A stretch of 64,000 nt of DNA, from the NCBI RefSeq assembly GCF_023195895.1, contig NZ_JALPRK010000006.1, forward strand, positions 1 to 64,000, in the 5' to 3' direction. Positions within the stretch are counted from its first letter, which is position 1, and every line of letters begins with the position of its first letter. The notes under the pieces were generated by a model, which worked only from the letters and a program-made list of their open reading frames with translations, had not been told where the DNA came from and did no database searches. The stretch is from Paenibacillus mellifer (GTDB lineage: Bacteria; Bacillota; Bacilli; Paenibacillales; Paenibacillaceae). The position numbers and the translations under genes were made by a program. Below are positions 26,268-35,207 of the stretch, one piece after another.

Positions 26268-28706
26268 ATGGAGCAAAACACGAAGCTGCAGTACGACAGG
26301 CCGGCTACGGTCTGGACCGAGGCGCTCCCGGTCGGAAACGGGCGCCTCGGCGCGATGGTTTACGGCGGGGTGGAGCGGGAAACGATCAGTCTGAACGAGG
26401 ATACCTTATGGTCCGGTTATCCGCGCGATTGGAACAATCCATCCGCCCGGCAGGTATTGCCCGAAGTGCGGAAGCTCGTTCGGGAAGGCCGATACGAAGA
26501 GGCGGACCGGCTGGGACGTCAAATGCTGGGACCCTATACGGAATCCTATTTGCCGTTCGGCGACTTGCAGTTGACGTTTGAGCATGGGGTGGCTTGCCGG
26601 AGCTACCGGCGCACGCTGGACTTGGCGAACGCCGTCCACCTGACGGAATACGCCGTCGGGGAAGTGACCTATACGCGGGAGATCTTCGCATCCCACCCCG
26701 ATCGGGTGATCGCCTTGCGGCTGACGTGCAGCCGGGCGGGGGCGCTCGCCTTTCACGCGCGGCTTGATAGCCCGCTCCGCCATACCGCCGTCGTGGAAAA
26801 CGACGCATTCGCAATGCGGGGGACGGCGCCGGAACGGGTGGAGCCGAACTACGTGAGCGCGGATCGCCCGATCCGGTACGGCGACCCGGCCATCTCGCCG
26901 GCGATGGCTTTCGAAGGCCGGCTGGCGGTTGCCGAAACCGATGGCCGGGTCAGTCTCGACGGCACCGGAATTCGCGTGCTGGATGCGACGGAAGCGGTGT
27001 TGTACTTCAGCGCGGCCACCAGCTTCGACCGGTTCGATCAGGTTCCGGGCGCGGGGCGGCCGGGACCTTTGCCGGCAGCCGTGGCGGCGGCGCGCGCCGA
27101 GGCCGACTTGGCCGGCGCATTGGCCGGCCGCTATTCGGAGCTTCGGGCCCGGCATATCGAGGATTATCGGGCCCTATTTGGCCGCGTCAGCTTGCGGCTA
27201 GGCGAATCGCCGGCGGCGGATGGGATGGACACGGAGCGGCGAATCGTGGAATACGGCGCTTCCGACCCGGGCCTGGTCGAGCTGTTGTTCCATTACGGCC
27301 GGTATTTGCTGATCGCCAGCTCCCGGCCCGGCACGCAGGCAGCCAACCTGCAAGGCATCTGGAACGCGATGACCCGGCCGCCATGGAGCAGCAACTGGAC
27401 GCTGAATATCAATGCGGAGATGAACTATTGGCCGGCCGAGGCGTGCAACCTCGCGGAATGCCACTGGCCGCTCCTGGAGATGATCGGCAACCTGGCCGAA
27501 AACGGGGCCAAAACGGCCGCCGTCAACTACGGCACCCGCGGCTGGACTGCCCATCATAATTCGGACATCTGGGGGCAAACCGCCCCGGTGGGCGATTACG
27601 GGGATGGCGATCCCGCCTGGGCGCTTTGGCCGATGGGCGGCGTCTGGTTGACGCAGCATCTGTGGGAGCATTACGTGTTCGGCGGGGATGTCGCCTATTT
27701 GCATGATTTTGCATACCCCATTCTGAAGGACGCCGCCCTGTTTGCCCTCGACTGGCTGATCGAAGACGAGTCGGGCCGTCTCGTGACCTCGCCGTCCACC
27801 TCGCCGGAACATAAATTCCGTACGGCGGAAGGCGTGGCGGCGATTAGCGAAGGATCGACGATGGACCTCTCGCTGATCTGGGAGCTATTTACGAACTGCA
27901 TCGAAGCGGCGGGCGTGCTCGGCATCGACGAGGCGTTTCGCGAGGAGTTGCGGCAGGCCCGCGAACGGCTGCTGCCGCTGCAGGTCGGGAAGTATGGGCA
28001 ACTGCAGGAGTGGAGCCGGGATTTCGAGGACGAAGACGTCCACCATCGGCACACTTCCCATCTGGTGGGCGTGTATCCCGGCCGCCAGTTGTCGGCGGAG
28101 GAAACGCCGGAACTGTTCGCCGCGGCGCGGCAGGTGCTGGAGCGGCGGGGCGATGAAAGCACCGGCTGGAGCCTGGGCTGGCGGGTGGCCTTGTGGAGCC
28201 GGTTCGGCGACGGAGACCGGGCGTTGCGGCTGCTCGGCAATATGCTGCGGCTAGTGAAGGACGGCGAAACCGAGCGCTACAATCACGGCGGCGTATACGC
28301 CAGCCTGCTGGGCGCCCATCCGCCGTTCCAGATTGACGGCAACTTCGCCGCATCGGCCGGGATCGCCGAGATGCTGCTGCAGTCGCATCTCCCTGCGCTG
28401 GTCCTGCTGCCCGCTTTACCGGAAGCTTGGCCGGACGGCGAAGTCCGGGGCCTTCGCGCCCGCGGCGGCTTCGAGGTGAGCCTGCGCTGGGCGAACGGCA
28501 AATTAGCCGAGGCGGAAATCGTCTCGACGCTGGGGCATGCCTGCCGCGTTCGCAACGGGCTTGGCGGGGACACGCCGCTGGTCGTTTACCACGGCGCCGC
28601 TAAGGTAGCCGCAGAACGGACCGCGGAAGGCGAAACCCGATTTGCGACGGAATCGGGAGAAACGTATCGGCTGGTGCCGGATGACCCGGTGGCCGGGAAG
28701 GAGTGA
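26268..28706 (+). CDS. GH95 alpha-L-fucosidase (or alpha-L-galactosidase)
   Basis: An 812-residue enzyme. It begins [28 protein letters not shown] and [18 protein letters not shown], as GH95 members do (the first quoted as [17 protein letters not shown]). The catalytic set is complete: Asn380 and Asn382 in [13 protein letters not shown], general acid Glu514 in STSPEHKF and Asp690 in FQIDGNF. GH95 inverts terminal alpha-1,2-linked fucose or L-galactose. It lacks a signal peptide, so the substrate is imported. It lies 24 bases after the GH110-like gene and is followed by a second GH95. Confidence 0.93.
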   Translation: MEQNTKLQYDRPATVWTEALPVGNGRLGAMVYGGVERETISLNEDTLWSGYPRDWNNPSARQVLPEVRKLVREGRYEEADRLGRQMLGPYTESYLPFGDLQLTFEHGVACRSYRRTLDLANAVHLTEYAVGEVTYTREIFASHPDRVIALRLTCSRAGALAFHARLDSPLRHTAVVENDAFAMRGTAPERVEPNYVSADRPIRYGDPAISPAMAFEGRLAVAETDGRVSLDGTGIRVLDATEAVLYFSAATSFDRFDQVPGAGRPGPLPAAVAAARAEADLAGALAGRYSELRARHIEDYRALFGRVSLRLGESPAADGMDTERRIVEYGASDPGLVELLFHYGRYLLIASSRPGTQAANLQGIWNAMTRPPWSSNWTLNINAEMNYWPAEACNLAECHWPLLEMIGNLAENGAKTAAVNYGTRGWTAHHNSDIWGQTAPVGDYGDGDPAWALWPMGGVWLTQHLWEHYVFGGDVAYLHDFAYPILKDAALFALDWLIEDESGRLVTSPSTSPEHKFRTAEGVAAISEGSTMDLSLIWELFTNCIEAAGVLGIDEAFREELRQARERLLPLQVGKYGQLQEWSRDFEDEDVHHRHTSHLVGVYPGRQLSAEETPELFAAARQVLERRGDESTGWSLGWRVALWSRFGDGDRALRLLGNMLRLVKDGETERYNHGGVYASLLGAHPPFQIDGNFAASAGIAEMLLQSHLPALVLLPALPEAWPDGEVRGLRARGGFEVSLRWANGKLAEAEIVSTLGHACRVRNGLGGDTPLVVYHGAAKVAAERTAEGETRFATESGETYRLVPDDPVAGKE

Positions 28707-28711
28707 AGGGG

Positions 28712-31141
28712 ATGAAGGAAAACGCAGCGGAGCGCGGTTCAACCAGGCTCTGGTATGACAAGCCGGCCACGGCGTGGCCGCAGGGGCTGCCCGTGGGCAA
28801 CGGGCGGATCGGCGCCGTCGTGATGGCCGCGCCGGACCGCGAGGTCTGGAACCTGACCGAGTCGACCTATTGGTCGGGCCGAGCGGACGAGGGGGTACCC
28901 GCCGCGACCGGAGGCAAGGCGGCGCTGGCGGCGATCCGCGAGCGGCTGTTCGCCGGCGATTACGCCGGCGGCGACCGGCTGGCGAAGCAGGCGTTGCAAC
29001 CGCCCAAGCCGAACTTTGGCACCCATCTGGCGATGTGCGATGTGGTGATTGAATTTGCCGGGAGCGGGGAGGAGACGGATGTGGGCGGTCCTGGCGGCCC
29101 TGGCGGATTCGCCCCGGCCCGGTCCGGTGAACCCGGCCGGACCGGGATGTCCGGCGGGTCCTTCGCTCCCTTCCGGCGCGAGCTGGACTTGGCGACCGCT
29201 CTGCTGACGGCGACCGCCGGCCCTCCCGGATCGACCCTGGTCCGCGAGCTGTTCGCTTCCCATGCCGACGATGTCCTCGTCTCGCGGATAGGGAGCGAAG
29301 CGGCGGGCGGCGTCTCGTTTACGCTCGCCATCGCGGGGCTCACGCCCGAGTTCGCGGTATCGGCGGAGGGGGACGCGGCGCTCGAATTCCGCGGCCGGGC
29401 AACGGAGACGGTGCATAGCGACGGCACTTGCGGCGTTATGTGCCGCGGCCGCATCGAGCTTGAGACCCGAGGCGGCAGCATCCGCGTCCAGAACGGCCGG
29501 CTGGTTGTCACCGGGGCGGACGAAGCCTGCATTTACCTGGCCGTCGCCACGGACTACCGCAGCGAGTCGCGCGCGTGGGAGCGGGCGGCCCGGCTGCAGA
29601 CCGCCCTGGCGTTGTCCAAGGGTTACGAGCGCCTGCGGGCGAGTCATTTGGCCGACTACGAGCCGCTGTTCCGGCGGGTATCCATCGATCTTGGCTTTTC
29701 CAGGGCGGCGGATTTGCCTACGGACCAACGGATGCAGCTGCTGCGGAAGGAAGGCGGCAGCGATCCCCAGTTGTTCGCTTTATTTCTGCAGTACGGCCGC
29801 TATTTAACTTTGGCCGGCTCGCGGGAGGATTCGCCGCTGCCCTTGCATCTGCAAGGCGTCTGGAACGATGGCGAAGCTTGCCGCATGGGCTGGAGCTGCG
29901 ATTACCACCTCGACGTGAACACGGAGATGAATTATTATCCGACGGAGGCGGTCCACCTTGGCGAAAGCCAACTGCCTTTGATGCGGTATCTGGAGGATTT
30001 GGCCCGGGCGGGCCGGAAGACGGCTCGGGACGCCTATGGTTCGCCGGGGTGGGTGGCGCATGTTTTCTCCAACGTATGGGGATTTACGGAGCCGGGTTGG
30101 GACACCTCGTGGGGATTAAACGTCACCGGCGGGTTATGGCTGGCCATGCAAATGATCGAGCATTACCGGTACGGGCTGGACCGCGCGTTCTTGGAGAAGC
30201 AGGCGTATCCGGTGCTGCGCGAAGCGGCGTTGTTCTTCCTCGACTACATGACGGTGCATCCGAAATACGGATGGCTCGTGACCGGGCCGTCGAATTCCCC
30301 GGAGAACCATTTCTACCCGGGGCGTCCGGAAGAAGGCCACTGGCAGCTGTCCATGGGACCAACGTTGGACCAAGTGCTCGTGCGGGAGTTGTTTACGTTT
30401 TGTCTCGAGGCCGCGGAGCTGCTGGAGGGGGATGTGGATCTGCGCGAGCGCCTGGTCTCTGCCATCTCTATACTGCCCCCGCTGCAAGTCGGCCAAAAAG
30501 GCCAACTGCAGGAATGGCTCGAGGACTTCGAAGAGGCGCAGCCGGAGCATCGCCATTTGTCGCATCTGTTCGCGTTGTACCCGGCGCATCAGATCACGCC
30601 GGAGGAAACGCCGGAGCTGGCTGCCGCGGCCCGGGTGACGCTGGAGAACCGCATGCAGCAGGATGAACTCGAGGATATCGAGTTTACGGCGGCGCTGTTC
30701 GGGTTGTTCTTTGCCCGGTTGCGCGATGGAGACCGCGCCTTGAAGCATATTTCGCACCTGGTCGGGGAGCTGTGCTTCGACAATTTGTTCAGTTATTCCA
30801 AGGCCGGCATCGCCGGCGCGGAGACGAACATCTTCGTCATCGACGGCAACTTCGGCGGTACCGCAGTGATCGCAGAAATGCTGCTGCAGAGCCGTCCCGG
30901 CGGCGAAATCCGCTTGCTGCCGGCGCTTCCCGCGGCCTGGCCAACGGGCCGGGTGACGGGGCTGAGGGCGAAAGGCAATGCCGAGGTTGATCTTGCTTGG
31001 GAAGCGGGGCGGTTAACGACCGCGATGATTCGTACCCATTCGCCCGGGACGTTTACGTTATGCCTTGGCGACCGCCGGATTGCTTTCGAGGCCGAAACCG
31101 GCGGGGAATATCGGTTTGACGGCGCGCTTGCGCGTCAATAG
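28712..31141 (+). CDS. second GH95-family glycosidase with an insertion and an altered catalytic-site residue
   Basis: An 809-residue diverged GH95 (LWYDKPATAWPQGLPVGNGR, NLTESTYWSG). The acid Glu531 (GPSNSPENHF) and Asp711 (FVIDGNFGG) are kept, but the first Asn of the NxN pair is Asp401 (DVNTEMNYYP); Asn403 is kept. Residues about 117-150 form a Gly/Pro/Ser-rich insertion (GGPGGPGGFAPARSGEPG) not seen in the first copy. Different specificity, for example L-galactose or another linkage, is plausible. I prefer ATG 28712, 8 bases after GGAAGGAG; the GTG at 28703 overlaps the previous stop and has no spacing. Last gene of the run. Confidence 0.9.
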   Translation: MKENAAERGSTRLWYDKPATAWPQGLPVGNGRIGAVVMAAPDREVWNLTESTYWSGRADEGVPAATGGKAALAAIRERLFAGDYAGGDRLAKQALQPPKPNFGTHLAMCDVVIEFAGSGEETDVGGPGGPGGFAPARSGEPGRTGMSGGSFAPFRRELDLATALLTATAGPPGSTLVRELFASHADDVLVSRIGSEAAGGVSFTLAIAGLTPEFAVSAEGDAALEFRGRATETVHSDGTCGVMCRGRIELETRGGSIRVQNGRLVVTGADEACIYLAVATDYRSESRAWERAARLQTALALSKGYERLRASHLADYEPLFRRVSIDLGFSRAADLPTDQRMQLLRKEGGSDPQLFALFLQYGRYLTLAGSREDSPLPLHLQGVWNDGEACRMGWSCDYHLDVNTEMNYYPTEAVHLGESQLPLMRYLEDLARAGRKTARDAYGSPGWVAHVFSNVWGFTEPGWDTSWGLNVTGGLWLAMQMIEHYRYGLDRAFLEKQAYPVLREAALFFLDYMTVHPKYGWLVTGPSNSPENHFYPGRPEEGHWQLSMGPTLDQVLVRELFTFCLEAAELLEGDVDLRERLVSAISILPPLQVGQKGQLQEWLEDFEEAQPEHRHLSHLFALYPAHQITPEETPELAAAARVTLENRMQQDELEDIEFTAALFGLFFARLRDGDRALKHISHLVGELCFDNLFSYSKAGIAGAETNIFVIDGNFGGTAVIAEMLLQSRPGGEIRLLPALPAAWPTGRVTGLRAKGNAEVDLAWEAGRLTTAMIRTHSPGTFTLCLGDRRIAFEAETGGEYRFDGALARQ

Positions 31142-31175
31142 CCGCGCAGTCGATAAGTTGAAGCATTTCACATAC

Positions 31176-31206
31176 GGGGCCATCCTGCGGGAGGGCTCCT
31201 TTTTTA
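31176..31206 (+). terminator. terminator at the end of the ABC/GH operon
   Basis: GGGGCC-A-TCC pairs with GGA-G-GGCTCC (one mismatch, one G-T pair) around TGCG, followed by six T. It lies 35 bases after the second GH95 gene. Confidence 0.82.
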
Positions 31207-31290
31207 TGGGGATCATGTGACCCCGATGTCTTCCATCTGACGCGAACTGTACCCTGCCTAGAAAGCGGTACTCCGCCAAGTTGGGGAAAT

Positions 31291-31344
31291 GTACGCCGCG
31301 CAGCGCAAAGGTACCTTTACGCTCCCCCGGGCACGAGGTAACAT
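31291..31344 (+). promoter_or_regulatory. AraC-type box and weak promoter of the GH38 gene
   Basis: GTACGC (31291-31296) and GTACCT (31311-31316) repeat the N14 arrangement. GTACCT abuts TTACGC as -35 and TAACAT (31339-31344) is the -10, 22 bases after the box, as at the other two sites. A further GTAC pair at 31249 and 31268 (period 19) may be a degenerate extra box. Confidence 0.6.
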
Positions 31345-31350
31345 CAAGCC

Positions 31351-31365
31351 TAGAAAGCGCTGTCA
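31351..31365 (+). promoter_or_regulatory. cre-like CcpA site at the GH38 promoter
   Basis: TAGAAAGCGCTGTCA matches 14 of 15 positions of WTGNAANCGNWNNCW and starts 7 bases after the predicted -10. The 12-base word GCCTAGAAAGCG occurs here (31348-31359) and at 31256-31267. Confidence 0.5.
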
Positions 31366-31413
31366 TGGACGGCGCTCACCTTCAACACGGCAAGCAAGAC
31401 AAGGGGGAGACAC

Positions 31414-33933
31414 GTGAAAAAACTGCATTTGCTTAGCAATGCGCATCTGGATCCAGTTTGGCAATGGGAGTGGGACGAAGGAGCCTCCGCGGCGATTTCC
31501 ACGTTCCGGGCGGCCGCGGACTTTTGCGAGGAATATGAAGGCTATATCTTCAACCATAATGAAGCGATCTTGTACCAATGGATCGAGGAGTACGAACCGG
31601 CGTTATTCGCCCGCATTCAAACGTTGGTCCAACAAGGCAAATGGCACATCATGGGCGGATGGTACCTGCAGCCGGATTGCAACATGCCGTCGGGCGAGTC
31701 GTTCGCGCGGCAGATTCTGCTCGGACGTGAGTATTTCCGCGAAAAATTCGGCGTGAAGCCAACGACCGCGATCAATTTCGATTCGTTTGGCCATACGCGG
31801 GGGCTCGTCCAAATCTTGCTGCAGGCGGGCTACGATTCGTACATTTTCATGCGTCCGGATGAGTTCCCGGCACTGCCGGCGCGGGATTTTATCTGGGAAG
31901 GGTATAACGGCAGCCGGCTGATGGCCCACAAGATCGAAGGCAGCTATAACTCGGCGCTGGGGAAGGCTCATGAAAAAATCGGCGAGTGGCTGGACCGTCA
32001 CGGCGACGAGCCCATCGGTCTGATCCTGTGGGGCGTCGGCAATCATGGCGGCGGCCCGTCCCGTCTCGACCTGGACCGGATTGGGGAGATGATGCGGCGG
32101 CCCGGCGAATTCGAGTTGGTCCATTCCACGCCGGAGGCGTATTTCCGCGAGCTGCCGCAAGCCAAGGTGCTGCCGTCCTATGCCGGAGACCTGAATCCCC
32201 GCTTCGTCGGTTGCTATACCTCGATGATTCGCGTCAAACAGCGTCACCGGAAGCTTGAGAACGAGCTGTATGTGACGGAAAAAATGCTGTCCGCCGCCGC
32301 GTTACGGCACGCCCTCCCCTATCCGGCGGAGGAGTTGCGCGCAGCCTTGCGGGATCTGATGACGGCGCAGTTCCACGATATTTTGCCGGGGACGTCGATC
32401 CAGCCGGCCGAGGAAGCCTCGCTGCATTTGCTCAGCCACGGACTGGAAACCGTATCCCGCCTGAAAACGCGGGCCTTCTTCGCCCTGTCCGCCGGTCAGC
32501 CGAAGGCGCGGCCGCGTGAGTATCCGGTGCTGGTGTATAATCCGCATCCCTTCCCGGTCAAGGGGACCTTCGAATGCGAATTCATGCTGGAGGACCAGAA
32601 CTGGGGGGAGGGGTTCTCGAATCCCGTCGTTTACCGGGACGGCGTGCCGACTCCTTGCCAGGCGGAGAAGGAGGAGAGCAATCTGAACCTCGATTGGCGC
32701 AAGCGGGTCGTGTTTGCAGCGGAATTGGCTCCGTCGTCGATAAACCGTTTCGACTGCCGGATCGAGATGTTGGACAACAAGCCGGTTCCGGTGCTGCCGG
32801 AGGTGAACGGGGCCTATCGGTTTCGGGGCGAGGACCTGGAGGTCGCGATTAACCCCCGCTCCGGCCTGATCGACGAATACCGTATTCACGGCGGCGAGTC
32901 GCTGCTTCGGCCGGGGGCTTTCGCGGCGCTCGCCATCAGGGATAACGAGGACCCGTGGCGCATGGATACCCATGCGTTCCGCGAGATCGCCGGTCGCTTC
33001 GAGCTGATGGATCCGGCGGAGGGAAGCGCCTTTTCCGGCACCCGGACGACGCTGCCTACCGTTCGCGTTATTGAGGATGGCGCGGTGCGAACGGTCGTCG
33101 AGGCGGTATTTCGGTACCGGGATTCTTTCCTCGTTCAAACTTACAAGCTGCCGAAGCGGGGGACGGAGGTCGAAATCGGATTGCGCGTTTATTGGAACGA
33201 GAAGGACACGATGCTGAAGCTGGCCGTGCCAACCGTGTTTGGCAGTCATGGGCGATTCCGCGGCCAGACGGCCTTTGGCATCAGCGACTTGCCGGAGGAC
33301 GGCACAGAGGCCGTTGCCCAGAAATGGGTGGCTGTCCTTGGGGAGACGCCGGAGGGTCGACGGATGTTGACCTGCATCAACGACGGGACCTACGGCTGCG
33401 ACTACCTGGACGGCGAACTGCGGCTGTCGCTGTTGCGCAGCCCGGGCTATTGCGCCCATCCGATCGGGGATCGGCCGATCCTGGCCCAGGATCGTTTCTC
33501 GCCGCGGATCGACCAAGGGGAGCATCGGTTCACCTTCTGGCTTAACGCGGGCGAAGCCGGGGACCGGGCCGTGCGCATTGACCGCGAAGCTGCCCTGCAT
33601 AACGAGAGGCCGTACGCGTTGTCGTTTTTTCCGTCCGGGGATGGGGAATTGTCCGGGAAGCTGCTGGAGCTGGAGGATGAGGCAGTCCAGTTGAGCGCCT
33701 TCAAGCAATCGGAAGACGGGAACGGCTATATCCTTCGGTTATTCGAGCCCACGGGCCAAGCGAGAAGCACGGCGATCGCGATACCGGCGCTGGGCCTTCG
33801 TGAGGAGGTTCGCCTGAACGGCTTCGAAATCGCCACGTATCGCATTGATCCGAAGGCGGGGACCCTCCAGTCCGTCGATTTAGATGAGTACCCGACTTCA
33901 AGGGAAGGAGCGAATCCCCATCATGCCCAATAA
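31414..33933 (+). CDS. GH38 alpha-mannosidase
   Basis: An 839-residue retaining alpha-mannosidase. Zinc ligands His11 and Asp13 lie in NAHLDPVWQWEW, the nucleophile is Asp123 in INFDSFGHTRG, and WGVGNHGGGPSRLD holds a further ligand His. The middle three-helix bundle and C-terminal beta domains follow as usual. There is no signal peptide, so it trims imported manno-oligosaccharides or glycans. The start is GTG 31414, 6 bases after AAGGGGGAG. It is probably controlled by the same AraC protein as the ABC/GH operon. The final codons overlap the DsbA-like gene downstream. Confidence 0.94.
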   Translation: MKKLHLLSNAHLDPVWQWEWDEGASAAISTFRAAADFCEEYEGYIFNHNEAILYQWIEEYEPALFARIQTLVQQGKWHIMGGWYLQPDCNMPSGESFARQILLGREYFREKFGVKPTTAINFDSFGHTRGLVQILLQAGYDSYIFMRPDEFPALPARDFIWEGYNGSRLMAHKIEGSYNSALGKAHEKIGEWLDRHGDEPIGLILWGVGNHGGGPSRLDLDRIGEMMRRPGEFELVHSTPEAYFRELPQAKVLPSYAGDLNPRFVGCYTSMIRVKQRHRKLENELYVTEKMLSAAALRHALPYPAEELRAALRDLMTAQFHDILPGTSIQPAEEASLHLLSHGLETVSRLKTRAFFALSAGQPKARPREYPVLVYNPHPFPVKGTFECEFMLEDQNWGEGFSNPVVYRDGVPTPCQAEKEESNLNLDWRKRVVFAAELAPSSINRFDCRIEMLDNKPVPVLPEVNGAYRFRGEDLEVAINPRSGLIDEYRIHGGESLLRPGAFAALAIRDNEDPWRMDTHAFREIAGRFELMDPAEGSAFSGTRTTLPTVRVIEDGAVRTVVEAVFRYRDSFLVQTYKLPKRGTEVEIGLRVYWNEKDTMLKLAVPTVFGSHGRFRGQTAFGISDLPEDGTEAVAQKWVAVLGETPEGRRMLTCINDGTYGCDYLDGELRLSLLRSPGYCAHPIGDRPILAQDRFSPRIDQGEHRFTFWLNAGEAGDRAVRIDREAALHNERPYALSFFPSGDGELSGKLLELEDEAVQLSAFKQSEDGNGYILRLFEPTGQARSTAIAIPALGLREEVRLNGFEIATYRIDPKAGTLQSVDLDEYPTSREGANPHHAQ

Positions 33934-34678
33934 GAAAAACAGCAAAACGAAGAGGCCCTCCGGCAAGAAGGCAACCGGAAAAGCACAGGCAGGATCGGCC
34001 AAATTCGTGATTACTCTTATCGCCGCCGGGATCGTCGTATTGGCCGCCGCGGTCCTGCTGTGGAAGAACGGCGATTCCGCAGCTTCCGGCTTGAACGGAC
34101 TGCCCAATTATACGGAGATCCGCGGCGATTACGATGCCGAAGGGTTGAAATACGAGAAGCAGCCGCATCTCGGCCGCCGCGATGCCCCCGTCAAAGTCAT
34201 CGAATTCGCCGATTTCAAATGCCCCGCCTGCCAGAAGTGGGAGGAGACCTATATGGAACGCTTCCAGCGGGAGTATCTCGATACCGGCAAAGCGGAGCTG
34301 TATTTCATGAACTTTGCCTTCATCGACCGGGATTCGATTATGGCCGCCGGGGCGGGCGAAGCGATCTATGCGCAGTCGAACGAGAAGTTTTGGGAGTTCA
34401 AACGCAAGCTGTACGAGCACCAAGGCGACGAAACGCAAATCTGGGCGACGCCGGCGTTCTTGCTTGATTTCGTCAAGGGCAACATGCAGGGCATCGATTT
34501 CGAACGGTTTCAAAAAGACCTCACGGAGCATGCCTATCTGCTCCCGGTCAAGGAGGATTTCAAGACCGCCGGCAATTACGGCGTTAACGGCACGCCGCAG
34601 TTCATGGTCAACGGCAAGCTGCTGAGCGGCTCTACCTATGAGGAGCTGGCCGCGGCGATCGATGCGCAGCTGCCATGA
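33923..34678 (+). CDS. membrane-anchored DsbA-like thiol oxidoreductase (copy 1)
   Basis: A 251-residue protein with a Lys-rich cytoplasmic N terminus, one membrane span (about residues 31-50, FVITLIAAGIVVLAAAVLLW) and an outside thioredoxin fold with CPAC in EFADFKCPACQKWEE. The later cis-Pro block is GVNGTPQFMVNGKLL. It resembles BdbD-type proteins that catalyse disulfide formation in exported proteins. The ATG at 33923 overlaps the mannosidase gene by 11 bases, with GGGAAGGAG about 12 bases upstream. A close paralogue lies at 41105. Confidence 0.9.
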   Translation: MPNKKNSKTKRPSGKKATGKAQAGSAKFVITLIAAGIVVLAAAVLLWKNGDSAASGLNGLPNYTEIRGDYDAEGLKYEKQPHLGRRDAPVKVIEFADFKCPACQKWEETYMERFQREYLDTGKAELYFMNFAFIDRDSIMAAGAGEAIYAQSNEKFWEFKRKLYEHQGDETQIWATPAFLLDFVKGNMQGIDFERFQKDLTEHAYLLPVKEDFKTAGNYGVNGTPQFMVNGKLLSGSTYEELAAAIDAQLP

Positions 34679-34804
34679 TCTGTAAAACCCAAAGGAAAGC
34701 TCTTCGGCAGCATAAGGGGTTTCCGAACTCATGACGATGCTTTTCCTTGCCTGGCCGGCATGATATAGTTACACCAGAACCTGTGCGAGTGAGGGGGAAG
34801 GGTC

Positions 34805-35173
34805 GTGTATCAAAAGCTGGTTGCGTATTGTTTGTCCAAAAAAGGGGCCGTCCAGGAGTATCCTTTTGGCCCGGAAACGACGGTCATGAAGGTCGGGGGG
34901 AAAATGTTCGCCTTGCTGCCCGTCACGTCCGATGATGGGGCGGCGAGCATCTCCTTGAAATGCGATCCCGTGATCGCCGCTAATCTCCGGGAACAGCACG
35001 CCTGCGTGAAGCCGGGGTACCACCTGAACAAGAAGCATTGGAATACGGTCACGGCGGACGGCAGCCTGCCGATGGATGACTTGCGGGCCATGATCGATCA
35101 TTCCTACGACTTGGTGCTCGGCAGTTTGACGAAAGCGGCCCGCGAGGCGGTCCTGATGCGCATCGGCGGATAA
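34805..35173 (+). CDS. YjbR/MmcQ-family protein
   Basis: A 122-residue small protein of the MmcQ/YjbR fold. It opens YCLSKKGAVQEYPFGPETTVMKVGGKMFALL and carries the family block SLKCDPVIAANLREQ (the first quoted as EYPFGPETTVMKVGGKMFAL) plus PGYHLNKKHWNTV. The fold is CyaY-like and is suggested to bind DNA or ligands, but no function is established. The start is GTG 34805 after GAGGGGGAAGG. A likely monocistron. Confidence 0.87.
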   Translation: MYQKLVAYCLSKKGAVQEYPFGPETTVMKVGGKMFALLPVTSDDGAASISLKCDPVIAANLREQHACVKPGYHLNKKHWNTVTADGSLPMDDLRAMIDHSYDLVLGSLTKAAREAVLMRIGG

Positions 35174-35207
35174 CGCCCGGGCCTTGGGGGCTCTGGCTGT
35201 CCGGGGT

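Noticed and set aside
29575..30666. A 363-codon plus-strand frame inside the second GH95 gene
   Set aside because: Overlaps the catalytic region of GH95 in another frame; the GH95 residues are intact, so there is no frameshift to explain.
32302..33708. A 468-codon minus-strand frame over the GH38 gene, and similar long frames over GH95 and manR
   Set aside because: Shadow frames of well-supported enzymes; no ribosome site or family motif.
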